This document shows, one piece after another, positions 22,589 to 34,974 of a stretch of DNA of 64,000 bases. Source of the DNA: Bolinopsis microptera (Eukaryota; Ctenophora; Tentaculata; Lobata; Bolinopsidae); NCBI RefSeq assembly GCF_026151205.1, contig NC_087079.1, forward strand, positions 11,212,635-11,276,634. The letters run 5' to 3'. Below the pieces are notes generated by a model, which saw only the letters and a list, made by a program, of their open reading frames with translations, ran no database searches and was not told the origin of the DNA. The stretch's first letter is position 1; each line of letters starts with the position of its first letter. The translations under genes and the position numbers were made by a program.

Positions 22589-24828
22589 ATGTCTCCCCTC
22601 CTGTATTTCCTCCTTCTGATAAGCCCTTTATTGGCGGTCCACACAAACAACTGGGTGGTGATAGCAGATGCTAGCCGGTATTGGTTTAACTATAGACATG
22701 CTGCTAACGCTCTCTCAATCTACTACTCTGTTAAACGATTAGGTGAGTTTTATCTTCCGTTTACTTTTACTGGTTATTGTTGAATGTGAATGGACTTTAT
22801 TTTAATGTATATAATATGTGCCAGTTTAATGAATTGAAGCTGAATTGAGAGAAAGGCCATCATAAGCACCTTCTTAGCCCCTCATAATAACAACCTATTC
22901 TCAGGTATCCCAGACAGTCATATAATTTTGATGTTATCTGACGATATGGCTTGTAATCCTCGTAACCCAACTTCCGCTCAGGTGATTAATTCATTGGATA
23001 ATTAATTATTTAATTAATTAATTAATGTTGGAAACCTGTTTTGAACACGGAAAGCCTTTTTACAATGGATGTGCCTGAATATTCGGTACAGGTCTTCCTT
23101 TAAAAAATCATGAAGTCAGTTTAGTAAATCTCCGGGAATATTGAAATTAACATACATTGTTAATTCAGGTGTTTAACAACAGAGATAGACACGTTCAGAT
23201 ATACCCTGACGATGTGGAGGTAGGTGTTACCTTGGCAACATTGCCATATATAGCTTGAAGTTATGAGGACTGTTTAGGGTCTACTTGTAGACTTATTGTA
23301 GATTTTACCTTTGTATGGCAGTTTAACCATGGTTACATTACCAAATAAGGAAGGAACACAATGACACCCCCAATCAGGTAGATTACAGAGACTCGGAGGT
23401 TACCGTAGAGAACTTCTTCAGAGTACTCACTGATAGGCTACCTGAGGGGACCCCGAGTTCTAAGAGGCTTATGAGCGATGAGAATAGTAACATTCTCGTG
23501 TATATTACTGGTACGTGTAGTTACTGTAACTAATGGATGTACACTGATTACTGTGTATCGTGTAGCAACTTTAGTGACATGGTATAACTTATGATGAATT
23601 CCAAAACTCTTTCCAATTGTCCTCATTAGTCGGGGTTTGCCTTACCAGACGAGTATTCTCCAAATTCTGATAAACATAGAATGGTTTTCTCGCCATTATG
23701 ATTTGTAACGTATCTCTATCTCCCAGGACACGGGGGTGACGGATTCCTCAAATTCCAGGATACCGAAGAAATGAATGCTTTGGAACTTTCTGATGTCTTC
23801 CAACAGATGCACGAGAAGAAGAGGTATGGTTAATGTTTATATTTGGCTTAGTATAGTTTTTAAACATATAATGTATTTCAGAGGTATTCGAGTTGATATT
23901 GAAGCGCATTTTATTTCTTCTGATTCGTATCTTCCATTTATACAATCCCTTCGCTGCACATGTTCTGTTTGCAGGTATAACGAGCTGTTCTTCATGATAG
24001 ATACATGTCAAGCAGGATCAATGGTTCTCCCTATCAAGTCTCCCAATATCATTGGAGTAGGTCAGTTCAAACTGGTAATCTGTTATTAGCTGTGTTCTTT
24101 CTTTGTTACTACCTCAAACTATTTGAACGTAAGCATTGTGAAGTAAAGCCAAAATTCACGACCAAATGTTTCTTCAAAACTTTGATATACATTTTGATTA
24201 CTTGAGCGTGGGCAAAGCCGCCTCCTCGGATCATTTAAAAACTAAAACTATTTTCTCACCAGGGTCCAGTACAGTGGGCCAGGACTCGCTCTCACATCAC
24301 GGTGATAAAGAGATAGGGGTCTATGTAATTGACAGGTTCACTTACTTTACACTGGACTTCCTTGAGAAAGTACAACCGAACAGCAAGGCAACTCTAAGTG
24401 ACCTTTTCAGGTTGGGGTTAATCTGAAATTGAGATTTCTTCAAAACAAAACAAAACGTTTGGATTAGTTTTAGTTTTGGTGTGGTTTTGAGTTTGTCATT
24501 TCAATGTTTCTTCAGCTCTAGTTAAATTACTTTTTTTTGTGTAGTCCCCGAAGACTAATTCAGTCAGGCGTTGCTAACCAATAAATTTTCCAGGGTTTAC
24601 TCCACAGCAGAGATAAGATCCACTCCGCAGTACTCCAACTTAAACCTGTTTAAAACCAGAAAACCAGGTGATGTCCTCATAACTGATTTCTTTGGTAGTG
24701 TGCGACAAACCGTGCTGTTCGATCAGCAGGTTGCACCACTAAATAGGACTGCTGTGTCGGACGAACTGAAGGTTAATGATGGGAATTTTGAGGTTCAGTT
24801 GGAGGCTGTGTCTCAGTTACCTTTCTGA
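22589..24828 (+). CDS. PIGK: GPI-anchor transamidase catalytic subunit (PIGK/GPI8), 8 exons
   Basis: The caspase-fold protease of the ER GPI transamidase, which cleaves the C-terminal signal of precursors and joins the GPI anchor. Exons: 22589-22742, 22905-22981, 23170-23220, 23378-23510, 23727-23823, 23975-24060, 24263-24410, 24594-24828; phases fit and the product has 326 residues. A short hydrophobic signal peptide (residues 1-17) precedes [21 protein letters not shown]. Catalytic His140 is in [12 protein letters not shown] and Cys182 in [10 protein letters not shown], 42 residues apart as in human (164 and 206). Also diagnostic are [21 protein letters not shown] and [11 protein letters not shown]. 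The protein ends at QLPF and lacks the C-terminal membrane helix of vertebrate and yeast enzymes. Short forms of this length are known in some invertebrates; a further exon cannot be excluded but is not needed. Confidence 0.95.
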
Positions 24829-25680
24829 TGGAAATATTTTAGATTTCTCAGTTAAGCTGAGCTGTCTAGGTGTTGCTACATTTCACCAATATTTATAGTT
24901 TTTTTCTTTATTGGTCCATTTGAAGATTTTAAGTTTGGCTTTTATATTTTCGTTTTGACTGGTATTATCTATCTTCTTTGTTTCGGAGGAAATGTTTTAC
25001 ATTATTATCAGTTTTGATGCTATTATTTATTTCACTATAATTCACAATTTCATATTTCTGTAAGAAATGGTTTTGTTGTTTTACAGAAATGAACTCGCCT
25101 TAACAGTGAGTATAAATTAAAGTGCTCACTAAGACTACATTGTCGTAATGTCGTTGCTAACATTTGTTTACTATTTAAACTTAATTCTGGGTTTAATTTT
25201 TATCAAATCATTCCAATTCCAAACAAAATATACAAAAATTATCCGAGAATCTCCATACTGGTTAAAATTCATCACATTTGGCACTCGAGATGAAGACGTA
25301 GTGGTGATGGGGTTGTTTTTATTGTTGTTGTTGACATAGTGCTACTCGCCACTTAGGCCCAGGATCATTATTATATATAAAGCCGGACTTCTAGACAAGG
25401 TGCTTGGTTGTGGGACACACTCAACTAAGTAAAGTTGAGACACCTCAAATCTCCCTATATAGATATCAACAGATATGCCTGACTAACCTGTGAATAGTAT
25501 AGAGTTCGCCCGACTCTATGAGTATGGCAAACATTATCTTCTGAGTTGTTGAGATTCTGAGTATCCTTTGTCAGTGGTGCTGGCAGCTGACGGATGTTTG
25601 TATCACGTGGTGACCCCCACGGTCGCTTCACTATATCGTCTTCGACGATACAGGGGGAGCCGCGCACTTCGTGCGCGGCG
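24829..25680. other. PIGK 3' flank, no further gene seen
   Basis: AT-rich to 25340, then mixed. A GC hairpin GCCGCGCACTTCGTGCGCGGC core stands at about 25659-25680. The short reading frame at 25148-25339 is hydrophobic but has no splice or motif support. Confidence 0.3.
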
Positions 25681-25682
25681 GG

Positions 25683-25745
25683 TCATACAACGTATGACAA
25701 CGTATGACAAACCGCGTATGACAAACCGCGTATGACAAACCGCTC
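25683..25745. repeat. Minisatellite of CGTATGACAAACCG units
   Basis: Four to five copies of a 9-14-bp unit (CGTATGACAA with or without ACCG) directly after the GC hairpin. Confidence 0.75.
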
Positions 25746-25984
25746 CTACTAAATCGCTCGCCCAAATTTTAAGAAAATTCTTGTGAAAAGGCCCTTTAGG
25801 CATGAAAGTGATCTAAATCGGTGTATTTTTGGACGCGGTATTTTTGGACGGTGTATTTTTGATCGGTGTATTTTTGGACACTGATTCCGAATCACCCCCC
25901 ATGACGTAGGGTTAAAATGCTTCCCTAGAGAGTTATGGGCAAAAAACCGTTTTGGTCACGTGACAGGCTAGTAAAACGTGAATT

Positions 25985-26090
25985 CGATTATTTAGGGCTC
26001 GGGTTAGTGTTAGGGTTGTGGTTAAGATTATGGATAGCTTCGGGGTTATGGTTAGGGTTAGGCCTAGGGTTGGGATTAGGGTTATATAGT
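25985..26090 (+). repeat. Degenerate TTAGGG-like patch
   Basis: Repeated GTTAGGGTTAGG, TAGGGTT and variants such as GTTATGGTTAGGGTTAGG over about 100 bp. It looks like a decayed interstitial telomere-type sequence or a related minisatellite. Confidence 0.6.
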
Positions 26091-28842
26091 CAATAGTATT
26101 AGTTATAATGTATAGTATTAGTTAACTTATGCTTTAACAAATAATTTGAGGTATGGCGGCTGGGTTCAGAGTTTTATCCGACAAGTACGTGACAGCTCTC
26201 TCCAGTCACGTAGGATCGAACTGTCGGTGAAGTTGCTGCTCTTTTAAAATTTCGTCGTAAAAGAGGACAAGAAACGACAGCTACAGTATTAAATCGTATA
26301 GTCGGTCTCAACTTTAGATTCGAGCAATGAATTTATGGTTAGGTTCCGAGTGGAATGAGTCTATTTGGCATAGCCCTCCGGACGACACAAAACATTTCGA
26401 GCGGGCAGCGAGCTTGACTGATTCGACTGATACCATAGTAACACAATCTTATAATATGGCAGTGTTACCATGGTAACATTACCTTATATGGTAGGATCTC
26501 CATGCTCCCCTAATTGTACTATTACTAGCTACAACAGGAAGTACAGGTACCCACTTATTAGTTCCTCAGTTTATTACATACCACTATCAAGCCCTCAGCT
26601 CAGATTGGTTTGTCCGAGTCACGTGACTATAATGCAGCTCTCTGATTGGTTAGCTTGTTCGGCTTTGTTCCCAATTAACCCCCCTCTATAGTGTAAACGT
26701 CACAGTGTGTGATATGTATGATATATATGTGTAATTGGTTTACTATTATGAATATTTTAATCTGCACTTTATTATTTCATTGTATAGCAGCGCAGTGGAG
26801 CAGCTATTGCCTAGCCTTCAAATTCATGCAGCCACAACAAGTTGGTTAGTTGTTTGTATACCTTATTGTCTGAACCGGGTTCAACCTAAATAAGCAATAA
26901 TAACATAAACCCGCCACGCAAAGGGTTTATATAACAGATCATCCCGCGCTAGCGGATAAACACATACGAGTGCGCGCAGCGCACAAGTTTTGTGTTAATA
27001 TGTAATCCCGAAGCGCCAGCTGAGGGATTACATTTATTTAGCCCTGAGCGTGAAGTGTTTATGGATTATAATTATCTCCGGCGATTTCGACAAGGGATTT
27101 ATACTTTAGAAGAGAGTGAACACGATTGGAAAGCAGTTCATCAATCTGAATGTCAAACCGATCTGTCATAGTGGAGCAATAGCTTGAACGTTAGCAGGAA
27201 CAAGAGCTGGAAGGAGAGCAAGCAAAACAATACTATTTTTAGGGCACGGACAAGGGTAGCTGGCTAGTCGCCAACTTCTCACGCCACGCGTTGGAGAAAT
27301 TCCAAGAATTAGCTGCTTTGGCAACGTTCCCAGGAATTTGCGTGTAAAAGAAGTGGACGGTTACGATGTTTCATATCACGTGGTGCGCTTTCGTGTCACG
27401 TGGTAAAGACTCGGCGTATGCTATTGGTGGCACGTGGTACGCACGTGACGCGCCCACGTGATCGCGCGTCTAAATGTTCTACTATTATCGAGTTCTAATC
27501 AGCAGTATCATTGATTATTGTAAGTCGGAGAATTGAATGATAAACATCAGTTACGACTAAAAAGCGGGCCGGGTTTATACAAATTTCCGGGGCGGGATGA
27601 TATCACCTTGAGATGTTTATCTAACAGCGGGCCGGGCTGAGTGATAATATGATCCCGCGTCGAAATCCCGGAGATATTTATAAATTTGTCAACACCCTTT
27701 GATCAGAAGTAATTTTAGATTTTAACGTTTAGGTACGATTTATTGGGGACCCAATAACCTAAAATGGCATACATTTTTATTTACTCAAAGGTTTTTTTTT
27801 TCATTCTCTCCACCGAAATTTATGCCATTTCATGCTAGTTTATGGAATTTTAGGCCAATTCGGAATTTGAAATTTAGAAAACCAATCTTTTACAAAGTTT
27901 TAGCCTTAATTAAAGAAGATAAAAATTTGATTTAATATATATGCATCTAGATATTAAAATCTAAATATCATTTTGTACGCCAAAATTGTACACATTTTTC
28001 AAAACATTTTCTCCAAATATCAAAAATTCGGTACTAGAAGTCCTGTTTCGCCAACCTAATTACGATTCTACAAAAATATTTCGAAATAACGGGTACTAAC
28101 GAGTTTCACTTCAATTTGGCATCATGCCAAGGTCTACACTCTACGGGATCATTCGTATTTTTTCTCTGTAATCTTTTCACTAATTGCTGATAAAAAACTG
28201 CTTTAATTTGATCACGACGGGCACTTTCAATAAGACGCCGACTCCATCTGGTTCTAGGAAGAATATCAAATCTAAATTTGCTGCTTCTGAGCCAGTCTTA
28301 ACTTGAAGCTCAGAGCTAGAGGCACCCTCCCTTTGTATTTTAGGGTAAAGTGTGTCAGCAAACTATACAATGTCTGCAAGAACATGCATAAATGTGTTAC
28401 ATACGTTCTCTGAAATTACAGACATTGAATTTGAGTTTCAAAGACTCCGCCTCATTGACAGCGACTTTTCTCATAGCCTGGTTTGAACCTCTAGTAGCCT
28501 GGTATGAGGCTCTAAAAGCTTGGTATGAGCTTTGAGTAGCCTGGTATGCGTAAATAAACATGTCAGGATGTCTAATTTAGGTGTCCGGTAGTTTCATTGC
28601 GTCATAATATATGTAATTCGATAACAAAAATCCATGGAAAAAAAAGGCATAAAATCTCAATATAATCAAAAAATTTTTCCATTTTCTCCATAAATGTCTA
28701 TGCCATTTAATGCTATTTTAGGTCATTGGCTCCATCCCCCCCCCCCCCCCCCCCATGACATTGGCTCCAACCCCCCCCCACCATACCACATACGTTACCC
28801 GACCTGATGCATTTAGGCGAATCTTGTATTAGTATGTTTTAA
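26091..28842. other. Long intergenic stretch with repeat fragments
   Basis: No gene is seen. It contains GTTACCATGGTAAC palindromes (about 26463), a CACGTG cluster (27374-27462), and two distant inverted segments sharing TATCTCCGG and GATTTCGAC (27078-27107 versus 27644-27680) with similar GATCATCCCGCG/CGGGATGATATC pairs at 26938-26950 and 27590-27602. The last may be remnants of an inverted-repeat element. A C-run stands at about 28737-28754. Confidence 0.4.
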
Positions 28843-28995
28843 ACTTTATAGTTTTTAAACTTTATAGTTTTTAAACTTTATAGTTTTTAAACTTTATAGT
28901 TTTTAAACTTTATAGTTTTTAAACTTTATAGTTTTTAAACTTTATAGTTTTTAAACTTTATAGTTTTTAAACTTTATAGTTTTTAAACTTTAATA
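28843..28995. repeat. 15-bp minisatellite TTTTAAACTTTATAG
   Basis: About ten nearly perfect tandem copies of AGTTTTTAAACTTTAT. The unit contains the palindrome TTTAAA. Confidence 0.95.
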
Positions 28996-29217
28996 TTTTG
29001 GCTCCTGAAAAATATCAAGTCATAAGTCTTCAGTATCTTGAAATTAACCCAGAATATAAATATGTATACCAGAATATAAATATGTATACCTGTTTAGTGT
29101 TTAGTTTGGGCTTACGTACTCACACTTAAGCTTAAGGAGCTGTTATGAGCCATTTTAAATATATCTCTCTTCACTGCATTAGTCATTATCAGCAGCTTTT
29201 GACTAAAGCTCACTATG

Positions 29218-29325
29218 AATTATGATTGGCTGCTTTTAACTGGAACTCACTCGGACTGGCTGCTTTTAACTGAAACTAACTCTGATTGGCTGCTTTTAGC
29301 TGGAACTAACTCTGATTCGCAGCTT
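29218..29325. repeat. 30-bp minisatellite
   Basis: Three to four copies of GATTGGCTGCTTTTAACTGG followed by AACTCACTCT or AACTAACTCT, diverged by a few bases each. Confidence 0.85.
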
Positions 29326-30814
29326 TCCTTTAAACTCGCATTAATTGGCTGGTATGTTCTGATGGGTGTTTTATTGTTGAACTGCGGCGTTATATTGAAC
29401 AGTTTGAGGAAAAGAATTGATTCTAATTGTGCAGTGTGGTAAAGTAGGTCACGTTACAATTCTTTAATACATCCGGCTTCATTTGCAGTACATATCTAGT
29501 GTGTGTAGTTGTGTCATTTAACTTAGATACCGTAATAACTAACTAATGTAGTATACATAGTTATTGTACATGCAAGTATAAAGCATCATTATGATTATGT
29601 TTATTTAATTGGTTGTTCTAATTATTCTAATAGAGCTTTATAACGAGATGTTCTAATCGCAATCCTGTTGATGGTTCAGCGTCTCCGACAACAAACAGCT
29701 AATTACAGTAAAAAGTACTATTTAAATACTTATAGCGGGGGTCATTAAATATGATCATATATGTTAACTGTTAAGTACTTGTAGTATTTAATGTTTAATA
29801 TGCTAGAAAGTATAGTTACAAGATAGTACAAATAGTTGGGTCATTAGTTGTAGTTAGCGCGGTAACTTTATGTATTGCGGTATAGTAGAGAGATTTGGTA
29901 TTGCTATAAAAGTATTTAGGAGGCTGGCAGTAACCTCAATACACATGGTAACGCTACTTATATGGTACCACGTTACTATGGTAACGCTACTAGCTGTTTT
30001 CCCCAGCTGTTTTATAATCAGCAGGCCATTACAATACGTTTCTGTACAGTAATGCGATTATAGGACTGCTGCAAACTCTGTTGCTGTTGTTGTTTGTCTG
30101 CCGATGAAGTGTGCAACTGATTTCCATTATCATCAATGTCTATCAGTTATGCTTTTATGTTTATTAGGAATTGCTAGTTTATTTTATTTTATTGGTGCAC
30201 CGACGTTTATATCGCCTCCAGTTTCATTTTTAACCGGTATCGGATGGTCTCGCAACTGAGTGTTTGTCGCCTTGTCATCCGTTACGGCTAACCTCAAGTC
30301 TAAGTCAACTTGAGTAACTCAAGCAAAGTCCCAAGCTCATTTATCATCGGCGCAACTTCTTGATAACTGGGAAGCTAAAAAGTGCGATATTAAAAAGTCT
30401 GATTGAATTGAACCCAAACTTTTGTCATCGTGAAGCGGTTTACTGTAGTCGTGATCCTCATTAAAGAGTGGAGATATCAAACTGATTTAAAATGTAAATT
30501 ACGTGATGAAATACTAAAAATCAAATAGAGACCACTACAGTACAGTAAAACCCAATCCTAATAAAGGCTACCTTGACAGAGGTAACCGTGATGGTGGCTA
30601 TATCTATTTGTCCTTATTTAAACATTAAACCATTCCACCGAAATAAAGTTCTACATTACAGTTATATAGTGTCAAATTGTGAATTCTTCAATGGATGATT
30701 CAATGGTAACTGTCTTGAAACTGTATTTTAAAATTAAATACTCTCGATGACTGGTCCATGAGGATTTCTCGTTCAGGCCTTGTTCAACACTTCCGAAATT
30801 CTTCAAAACTAATC
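29326..30814. other. Intergenic, no gene seen
   Basis: AT-rich sequence without recognisable frames, RNA genes or repeats with clear ends. Confidence 0.3.
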
Positions 30815-31376
30815 CAAATATGCAAAATCCCATATTGAATCACTGTTCACTAAACAAAAGCAGGGAATACGAGCAGTTATGCCGGGCTACGTGAATTAAT
30901 ATTACAAGGACGGTAAGCTTCCGGATCATACTAAAACTACGTTTAAAGAGTACGAAATATTATCTGTACACGGGGTCATCATAAAAAATGCTCTGACTCT
31001 GATGCACAAGATAACTTACATGCCTGGCCTTCTGCCGTCGTCGATAAAAGACTTATTTCCTCCCGATATACCAAAGTATGGCACGTCTTATGACGACAAT
31101 ATCGACTGGCTAACAACGTACTCTCAACCAGATCTACGCGCTAGTGTTCTGTATAAAGGTCCTATATTAGCTATTACCGAGCACAACATTAGTCGCATAA
31201 CTTGCCCATCTAGCATTTTCTCAATAAGCATATATAAGAAATCAGCGAAGCGTGTAATGATAGAACTACAAAGCTCAGGAAACGATGAAGAATGGCCACC
31301 TTTTCTGTTACATAATTTACCCGGGCTACGTAAATCGACAAGATCAGGCACACAACAAATCAACTACCGAGAATAA
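30815..31376 (+). pseudogene. Fragment of a retroelement polymerase C-terminus
   Basis: One frame reads HIESLFTKQK, GIRAVMPGYVN, a TAA at 30897-30899, then YKDGKLPDHTK, HGVIIKNALTLMHKI, LLPSSIKDLFP, SSVLYKGP-like RASVLYKGPILAI, IYKKSAKRVMIELQ and LPGLRKSTR, ending at TAA 31374-31376. This order of blocks resembles the region after the reverse transcriptase in retroelement proteins of non-bilaterian animals. The in-frame stop and the missing RT core mark it as a dead fragment. The family call is from memory of such proteins and is an inference. Confidence 0.55.
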
Positions 31377-31930
31377 ACTAAGGAATAAATAAAACCAGAC
31401 GGTTAGCACACTAGTCACTATCAACCATATGCCACTTTTTTCACTGCCCATTCACTGTCATATTAATAGCATCATATAGATAGCGCTAGCAGGTGCTGAT
31501 AAGACATGGGCTCAGTTATTCTTTTTTGTTTTAACCTCAAGTAGCTTATAAAAACAGTGCGTGTGATCATCTGTCGTATCAAATCAAATTATTTGTCACT
31601 ATATGTTAATAAATCATGATATACAAGTTTTAATTTTTAAAGTTTTAATTTTTAAAGTTTCTGTTTTTGTTTTTAATGAATAGACGTAATCAACATTTTC
31701 AATTTTCATATTCACGCATATTAAATAAAATTATATTGTTATGTATTATATTATTTTGTAAACATTGGCCGGGTACCAAAAACCGGTCCCCAAACAAAAC
31801 ATATACAGCTACATGAGAGGTTAGTGGCAACCTAATTTAGTTCAAAGACTTCATCTAAATTGCACTTTCTAGACTCGGTATGATGGCAAGCACTCGAGCT
31901 TCATACTTACCTCACCCGTGTTAATTGGTA
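31377..31930. other. Intergenic, no gene seen
   Basis: AT-rich. The 16-bp TTTTAATTTTTAAAGT is duplicated at about 31627-31660. Nothing else recognised. Confidence 0.3.
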
Positions 31931-31939
31931 GTTGTCATG

Positions 31940-32250
31940 CCAACATTTGCATTTTGGTTCGACTTCATGGCAGAATTTTATAATCAAAAAATTAGATGTT
32001 TTAATGATTGTAAAATGCTTGACGTATTGGGCCAAGGAAAACGCTGCCTTGCACTGCCAATACATTTCTTTTGACTCATACCGGAAACTCCCTCTCCCTC
32101 TCAACATTTGCATTTTTGGTTCGACTTCATGGCAGAATTTTATAATCAGAAAATTAGATGTTTTAATGATTGTAAAATGCTTGACGTATTGGGCCAAGGA
32201 AAACGCTGCCTTGCACTGCCAATACATTTCTTTTGACTCATACCGGAAAC
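31940..32250. repeat. Tandem duplication of about 165 bp leading into hexamer array
   Basis: The block starting AACATTTGCATTTT and ending CATACCGGAAACTCCCTCTC occurs twice (about 31940-32103 and 32104-32266). Both copies end in CTCCCTCTCC, so the duplication boundary is set by the hexamer repeat itself. Confidence 0.88.
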
Positions 32251-33243
32251 TCCCTCTCCCTCTCCCTCTCCCTCTCCCTCTCCCTCTCCCTCTCCCTCTC
32301 CCTCTCCCTCTCCCTCTCCCTCTACCTCTCCCTCTCCCTCTCCTCTCCCTCTCCCTCTCCCTCTCCCTCTCCCTCTCCCTCTCCCTCTCCCTCTCCCTCT
32401 CCCTCTCCCTCTCCCTCTCCCTCTCCCTCTCCCTCTCCCTCTCCCTCTCCCTCTCCCTCTCCCTCTCCCTCTCCCTCTCCCTCTCCCTCTCCCTCTCCCT
32501 CTCCCTCTCCCTCTCCCTCTCCCTCTCCCTCTCCCTCTCCCTCTCCCTCTCCCTCTCCCTCTCCCTCTCCCTCTCCCTCTCCCTCTCCCTCTCCCTCTCC
32601 CTCTCCCTCTCCCTCTCCCTCTCCCTCTCCCTCTCCCTCTCCCTCTCCCTCTCCCTCTCCCTCTCCCTCTCCCTCTCCCTCTCCCTCTCCCTCTCCCTCT
32701 CCCTCTCCCTCTCCCTCTCCCTCTCCCTCTCCCTCTCCCTCTCCCTCTCCCTCTCCCTCTCCCTCTCCCTCTCCCTCTCCCTCTCCCTCTCCCTCTCCCT
32801 CTCCCTCTCCCTCTCCCTCTCCCTCTCCCTCTCCCTCTCCCTCTCCCTCTCCCTCTCCCTCTCCCTCTCCCTCTCCCTCTCCCTCTCCCTCTCCCTCTCC
32901 CTCTCCCTCTCCCTCTCCCTCTCCCTCTCCCTCTCCCTCTCCCTCTCCCTCTCCCTCTCCCTCTCCCTCTCCCTCTCCCTCTCCCTCTCCCTCTCCCTCT
33001 CCCTCTCCCTCTCCCTCTCCCTCTCCCTCTCCCTCTCCCTCTCCCTCTCCCTCTCCCTCTCCCTCTCCCTCTCCCTCTCCCTCTCCCTCTCCCTCTCCCT
33101 CTCCCTCTCCCTCTCCCTCTCCCTCTCCCTCTCCCTCTCCCTCTCCCTCTCCCTCTCCCTCTCCCTCTCCCTCTCCCTCTCCCTCTCCCTCTCCCTCTCC
33201 CTCTCCCTCTCCCTCTCCCTCTCCCTCTCCCTCTCCCTCTCCC
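32250..33243 (+). repeat. (CCCTCT)n hexanucleotide array, about 1 kb
   Basis: About 165 hexamers, nearly invariant, with two interruptions near 32324 and 32340. The Ser-Leu, Ser-Pro and Glu-Gly reading frames through it are artefacts. The perfect regularity indicates recent expansion; assembled length may be unreliable. Confidence 0.97.
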
Positions 33244-33245
33244 AT

Positions 33246-33500
33246 TCTATAAAATGTCTTGCAAGACTACTGTACTCGGATATGTAGAATTACTAACAGC
33301 GCCAGGTGCTGCTCAAAGGTTTTTGTGGATATACTTTGTCTATTACTCTATTCAGTTATGCATATGCTATTACTGCATTTATAGCTTTATAGCATACTCT
33401 CATCATACCACGGCCACACAGTGTCTGCTGCTCGTTTGTCTTCCCTTATATAAAATGTCTTGCAGTACTACTGTACTCGGATATGTAGAATTACTTTTTT
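33246..33500. repeat. 50-bp direct duplication
   Basis: TATAAAATGTCTTGCA, then TACTGTACTCGGATATGTAG and AATTACT, occurs at 33247-33297 and 33448-33498, 201 bp apart, directly after the hexamer array. Confidence 0.8.
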
Positions 33501-34768
33501 ATTTGTCAGGTTTGCCCTGCAGCTAAGCCGTGAAGTACCTTGCTAGCGTGCTTTTAAAATATTTTCTGTCGGTATTTTGTTCAGACTGTTGTCTTACTCT
33601 AAGTTTTAGGAATTCATAGTCTTGATATTGTTACCGATTTCTCATAGCTTCATAGCAGTGAATTTAGGACACGAAATCTTACCCCCCCCGGCCCTTCTCT
33701 CCCAACTAGCACGTGGTTAATGAGACTACAAGAACGCCGAACAGTATTATAGGATTAATGAAAGCGGTCTGCTCATATTATACCCTGTATAGATTGTCCT
33801 TGACTCTTGGGCAAGCGTGGTCATACTAATACATACGTTACAATTTGTACACTGTGCTAGTTCAACGAATCATTAGTTTGTTTGCAGACGATAGTCGTCA
33901 GACTTTAAGCTATTGTCTTCTCCAAACCACGTGATACACCACAATACCAGTATTATTCCAATACAAATAACTAGCTAACATTGTAGATATTAATGTTCTG
34001 CTGACCATACACGCGCAAAATCCCAAATCTTCGGCTTAAATAAGAATAGGAGAGAGCTTTAGAAGGTAAATAAGGTTTTACCACAGTTATTTTAGTAGTG
34101 CATATGCATATCGTCTAGTCTATTATGTTACCAAGCTTTGTAATATGAGTTGTTGATATTATACCCCTGCGGCCTGCCCCTGTGTTGAATTTATACATCT
34201 GATCATGATATTTACTGATATGATACTTTGATTGAAGACTATTCCAAGATATTTTATGATAAATGCGTGTTCGTTATTTTATCTAACCAATGTTCACTAA
34301 CAACTGTTAGTCTAACAAGCAATGGTCTCCTGCTCCTCATTTAACAGAAGTGACTTTTCTCTATAAAAGTTGATTAATTAACATTCGATTGATTTTCATT
34401 CGAGACTATTTATTATGAGAGTTCTGAGTTCAAAGCTTACTTTTATCCTTAACTGAAATCACAAATTTGTCCGTAAAATCTCATTATTCGAAGTTCCTTT
34501 AAATTTAATTTTACTTTGTCTCGTTCAAGTTCTGTCCAATAAACCGTTCACTAGTACGCATATAATATCCAGTCAGATTTAATTCTTGAGGAGCGTACCA
34601 TAGAGTAATCTTTTATTTTAAAAAGTGGTCGTAATATGATATTCCATTAATCGATGGAATTAAACAGTTCATTTCACGGTAACAAATTTACCGTGAAATT
34701 GGATCAGTCCATATTTTTGCGATATACATCAGCTCCATGTAATGGTAATTTTTACTTTCCAAAGAAAT
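33501..34768. other. Intergenic, no gene seen
   Basis: No supported coding frame or repeat. CACGTG-containing sequence begins at about 34778. Confidence 0.3.
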
Positions 34769-34777
34769 TTGATAGTA

Positions 34778-34920
34778 GGCACGTGACCATAACCCAGGTG
34801 GTTGAAAGTCTGCACGTGCTATACCACGCAGTGACACGTGCTCATTTCATGCTGAAGCGCGCAGTGCCACACGTGCTAATCACATGCTGGTCACGTGCTA
34901 GTCACGTGAGAATTTCATGG
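34778..34920. repeat. CACGTG-rich cluster upstream of small gene
   Basis: Six CACGTG palindromes within about 140 bp (CACGTGACC, CACGTGCT, CACGTGAG and variants), 60-200 bp upstream of the small membrane protein's start exon. CACGTG is an E-box (bHLH, USF/MYC-type) site, so a regulatory role is possible, but the same motif is a repeat component elsewhere in this window. Confidence 0.5.
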
Positions 34921-34974
34921 TGGCACCGTACAACTTGCTAACTTGCAGATCAGGTTATTAAGTTCTTTTTTGTC

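Noticed and set aside
25148-25339. Hydrophobic 63-codon frame as missing PIGK membrane exon
   Set aside because: PIGK already ends with a stop at 24828 and no donor precedes it; the frame has no acceptor that would join in phase.
31932-33287. Very long Ser-Leu, Ser-Pro and Glu-Gly reading frames
   Set aside because: They are translations of the (CCCTCT)n array in different frames and have no protein features.
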